Source: an uncultured Blautia sp.
GTDB lineage: Bacteria; Bacillota; Clostridia; Lachnospirales; Lachnospiraceae
Reading direction: 5' to 3'
Assembly (NCBI GenBank): GCA_934402155.1
Contig: CAKRTP010000044.1
Location: 1-13,831 of the forward strand
Length of the DNA: 13,831 bases
The notes beneath the pieces were generated by a model, which saw only the letters and a list, made by a program, of their open reading frames with translations, did not search any database and was not told the DNA's origin. The position numbers were made by a program, and so were the translations under genes. Below, in pieces: positions 12,665 to 13,831 of the stretch. How positions within the stretch are numbered: the first letter of the stretch is position 1; the number at the start of each line of letters is the position of its first letter.

Positions 12665-13831
12665 CTATTTGTAATAATCAAAGTCAAAGCCGTACATACG
12701 GACTGTATTTCCTTCTTCAATACCTGCCTTTTCCAGTTCCTCCAGGATTCCGCCCTCTTTGAGGAAGCGCTGGAAGAACGCAAAACCTTTTTCGGAATCG
12801 AGATTGGTATAGCCAAGCATTTTCTCGATCTTCGGTCCCTCCACAATAAAGAGTTCCGGATCATCCGGATCCTGCTCTACTGTAAACGGAAGATTTTCTG
12901 TAAACAACTCATCCTCCGGGAAAAATTCCTGTTCAAATACGATTTTCTCTGCCGGTACGCTATCCAGAAGTTCTTTGATACCATAGAGGAGTTCTTTGAT
13001 ACCCTGTCCTGTTACTGCTGAAACCGGATAAACTCTGATTCCCTGAGGCTCAAACTCTGCTTTAAGACGATCGATCGGATTTTCCTCTCCGTCATCAAAA
13101 ATACAGTCTATCTTGTTTGCCGCAATAAGCTGCGGTCTGGCTGCGATCTCCGGATTGTACGCTTCCAGTTCTTTGTTGATCTTGTGGATATCATCCACCG
13201 GATCACGTCCTTCTGTAGATGCTGCATCTACAATATGAACCAGGACACGGGTACGTTCAATATGTCTGAGGAATTCATGACCAAGGCCAACACCCTCGGA
13301 TGCACCTTCGATCAGTCCCGGAATATCAGCAATGACAAAACCGCCGTTTTCTGTGTCTACCACCCCGAGGTTCGGGCTCAGCGTTGTAAAATGATAGTTG
13401 GCGATCTTTGGCTGTGCATTGGTGACTCTGGAAAGGAAAGTAGATTTACCGACGTTTGGAAATCCTACAAGTCCTACATCTGCGATCACCTTGAGTTCCA
13501 GAAGAACTTCCAGTTCCTGCGCTGGCTGACCCGGCTGTGCATATTTCGGAACCTGCATGGTTGCTGTCGCATAATGCTGGTTTCCCTTTCCGCCTCTTCC
13601 GCCCTTAAGAACGATCTGTCTGCGGTTTTCACCGGACATATCAGCAATTACCTTACGGGACTGTGCTTCCATAATAACAGTTCCTTCCGGAACTTTCAGG
13701 ACAACATCTCCGCCATCTGCTCCATGACAGCGTTTCTTGCCGCCTTCCTGACCATCCTGTGCTTTAAATTTTCTTTTGTGACGGTATTCTCCAAGCGTAT
13801 TCTGACCTTCATCTACTTCAAAGATCACATC
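12665..13831 (-). CDS. obgE: Ribosome-assembly GTPase Obg, N-terminus beyond window
   Basis: Obg is an essential GTPase in 50S assembly, also tied to growth and stress control. The visible 388 residues run to the right edge without a start; about 40 residues of the glycine-rich Obg fold are missing. A GTG at 13828 is internal, not a start, because family sequence (D-V-I-F-E-V-D-E-G) continues across it. The order is: Obg domain to ~115; GTPase domain with G-F-P-N-V-G-K-S at ~124-131, D-I-P-G-L near 169 and N-K-I-D near 239; then the G5 S-A-V-T-G. The C-terminal OCT domain covers about 312-388 and ends F-D-F-D-Y-Y-K. yhbY starts 14 bases after its stop. The promoter lies outside the window. 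Confidence 0.97.
   Translation of the reverse strand, partial: DVIFEVDEGQNTLGEYRHKRKFKAQDGQEGGKKRCHGADGGDVVLKVPEGTVIMEAQSRKVIADMSGENRRQIVLKGGRGGKGNQHYATATMQVPKYAQPGQPAQELEVLLELKVIADVGLVGFPNVGKSTFLSRVTNAQPKIANYHFTTLSPNLGVVDTENGGFVIADIPGLIEGASEGVGLGHEFLRHIERTRVLVHIVDAASTEGRDPVDDIHKINKELEAYNPEIAARPQLIAANKIDCIFDDGEENPIDRLKAEFEPQGIRVYPVSAVTGQGIKELLYGIKELLDSVPAEKIVFEQEFFPEDELFTENLPFTVEQDPDDPELFIVEGPKIEKMLGYTNLDSEKGFAFFQRFLKEGGILEELEKAGIEEGNTVRMYGFDFDYYK

Noticed and set aside
11463..12674. 403-codon open frame on the plus strand opposite nadD-yqeK and yhbY
   Set aside because: It lies wholly antisense to well-supported genes, has a Cys/His/Phe/Ile-rich composition typical of reverse frames, and no ribosome site or family motif. 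It is a shadow.
12969..13003. Direct repeat AGTTCTTTGATACC twice, 21 bases apart
   Set aside because: Inside obgE, encoding G-I-K-E-L twice in frame. It is a minor duplication within a helix of the GTPase domain and has no sign of a mobile or regulatory function.

Overview
The window looks like chromosomal DNA from a low-to-mid GC Gram-positive member of the Clostridia, most likely a gut Lachnospiraceae. The basis is the gene order obgE-yhbY-nadD/yqeK-rsfS facing lexA, and a HlyD-like gene leading into ylmE-sepF-ylmH-(aroB)-lspA-rluD. Purine-rich Shine-Dalgarno sites and TTGnnn/TAtaaT promoters fit this. The genus is not determined. Thirteen complete genes and two edge-truncated genes are supported. 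All lie on the minus strand except lexA.

Right end to centre (13831 to 10625, minus strand): a ribosome-assembly and NAD block of obgE (N-terminus off the window), yhbY, a fused nadD-yqeK and rsfS. Gaps are 14 to 19 bases. It meets lexA (plus strand) at a shared stem-loop at 10624-10655. lexA is preceded by two adjacent LexA-box-like sequences and an extended -10 promoter, as expected for SOS autoregulation.

Centre (9737 to 3643, minus strand): a seven-gene run divergent from lexA and apparently driven by one promoter at 9782-9810. It holds a single-pass HlyD-like membrane protein (TTG start), ylmE, sepF, ylmH, aroB, lspA and rluD. This joins cell division, PLP homeostasis, lipoprotein maturation, rRNA pseudouridylation and one shikimate enzyme. 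aroB sits where divIVA is often found in related operons. SepF carries a long acidic linker with three copies of a short motif and a basic aromatic patch.

Left (3642 to 1, minus strand): a cytidylate-kinase-like gene has its own promoter overlapping the rluD stop, and its own terminator. dtd-nagA follows and ends in a terminator whose loop holds the nagA stop codon. The next promoter overlaps that terminator. It drives a tyrosine-recombinase-fold protein that has lost several catalytic residues, then an edge-truncated small protein of unknown function. This last pair is the least explained part of the window. It shows no attachment sites, transposon ends or phage genes, so a domesticated, non-recombining role is possible but unproven.

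No tRNA, rRNA, CRISPR array, insertion sequence or riboswitch was recognised. Apart from the obgE edge, no gene-free stretch exceeds about 250 bases.
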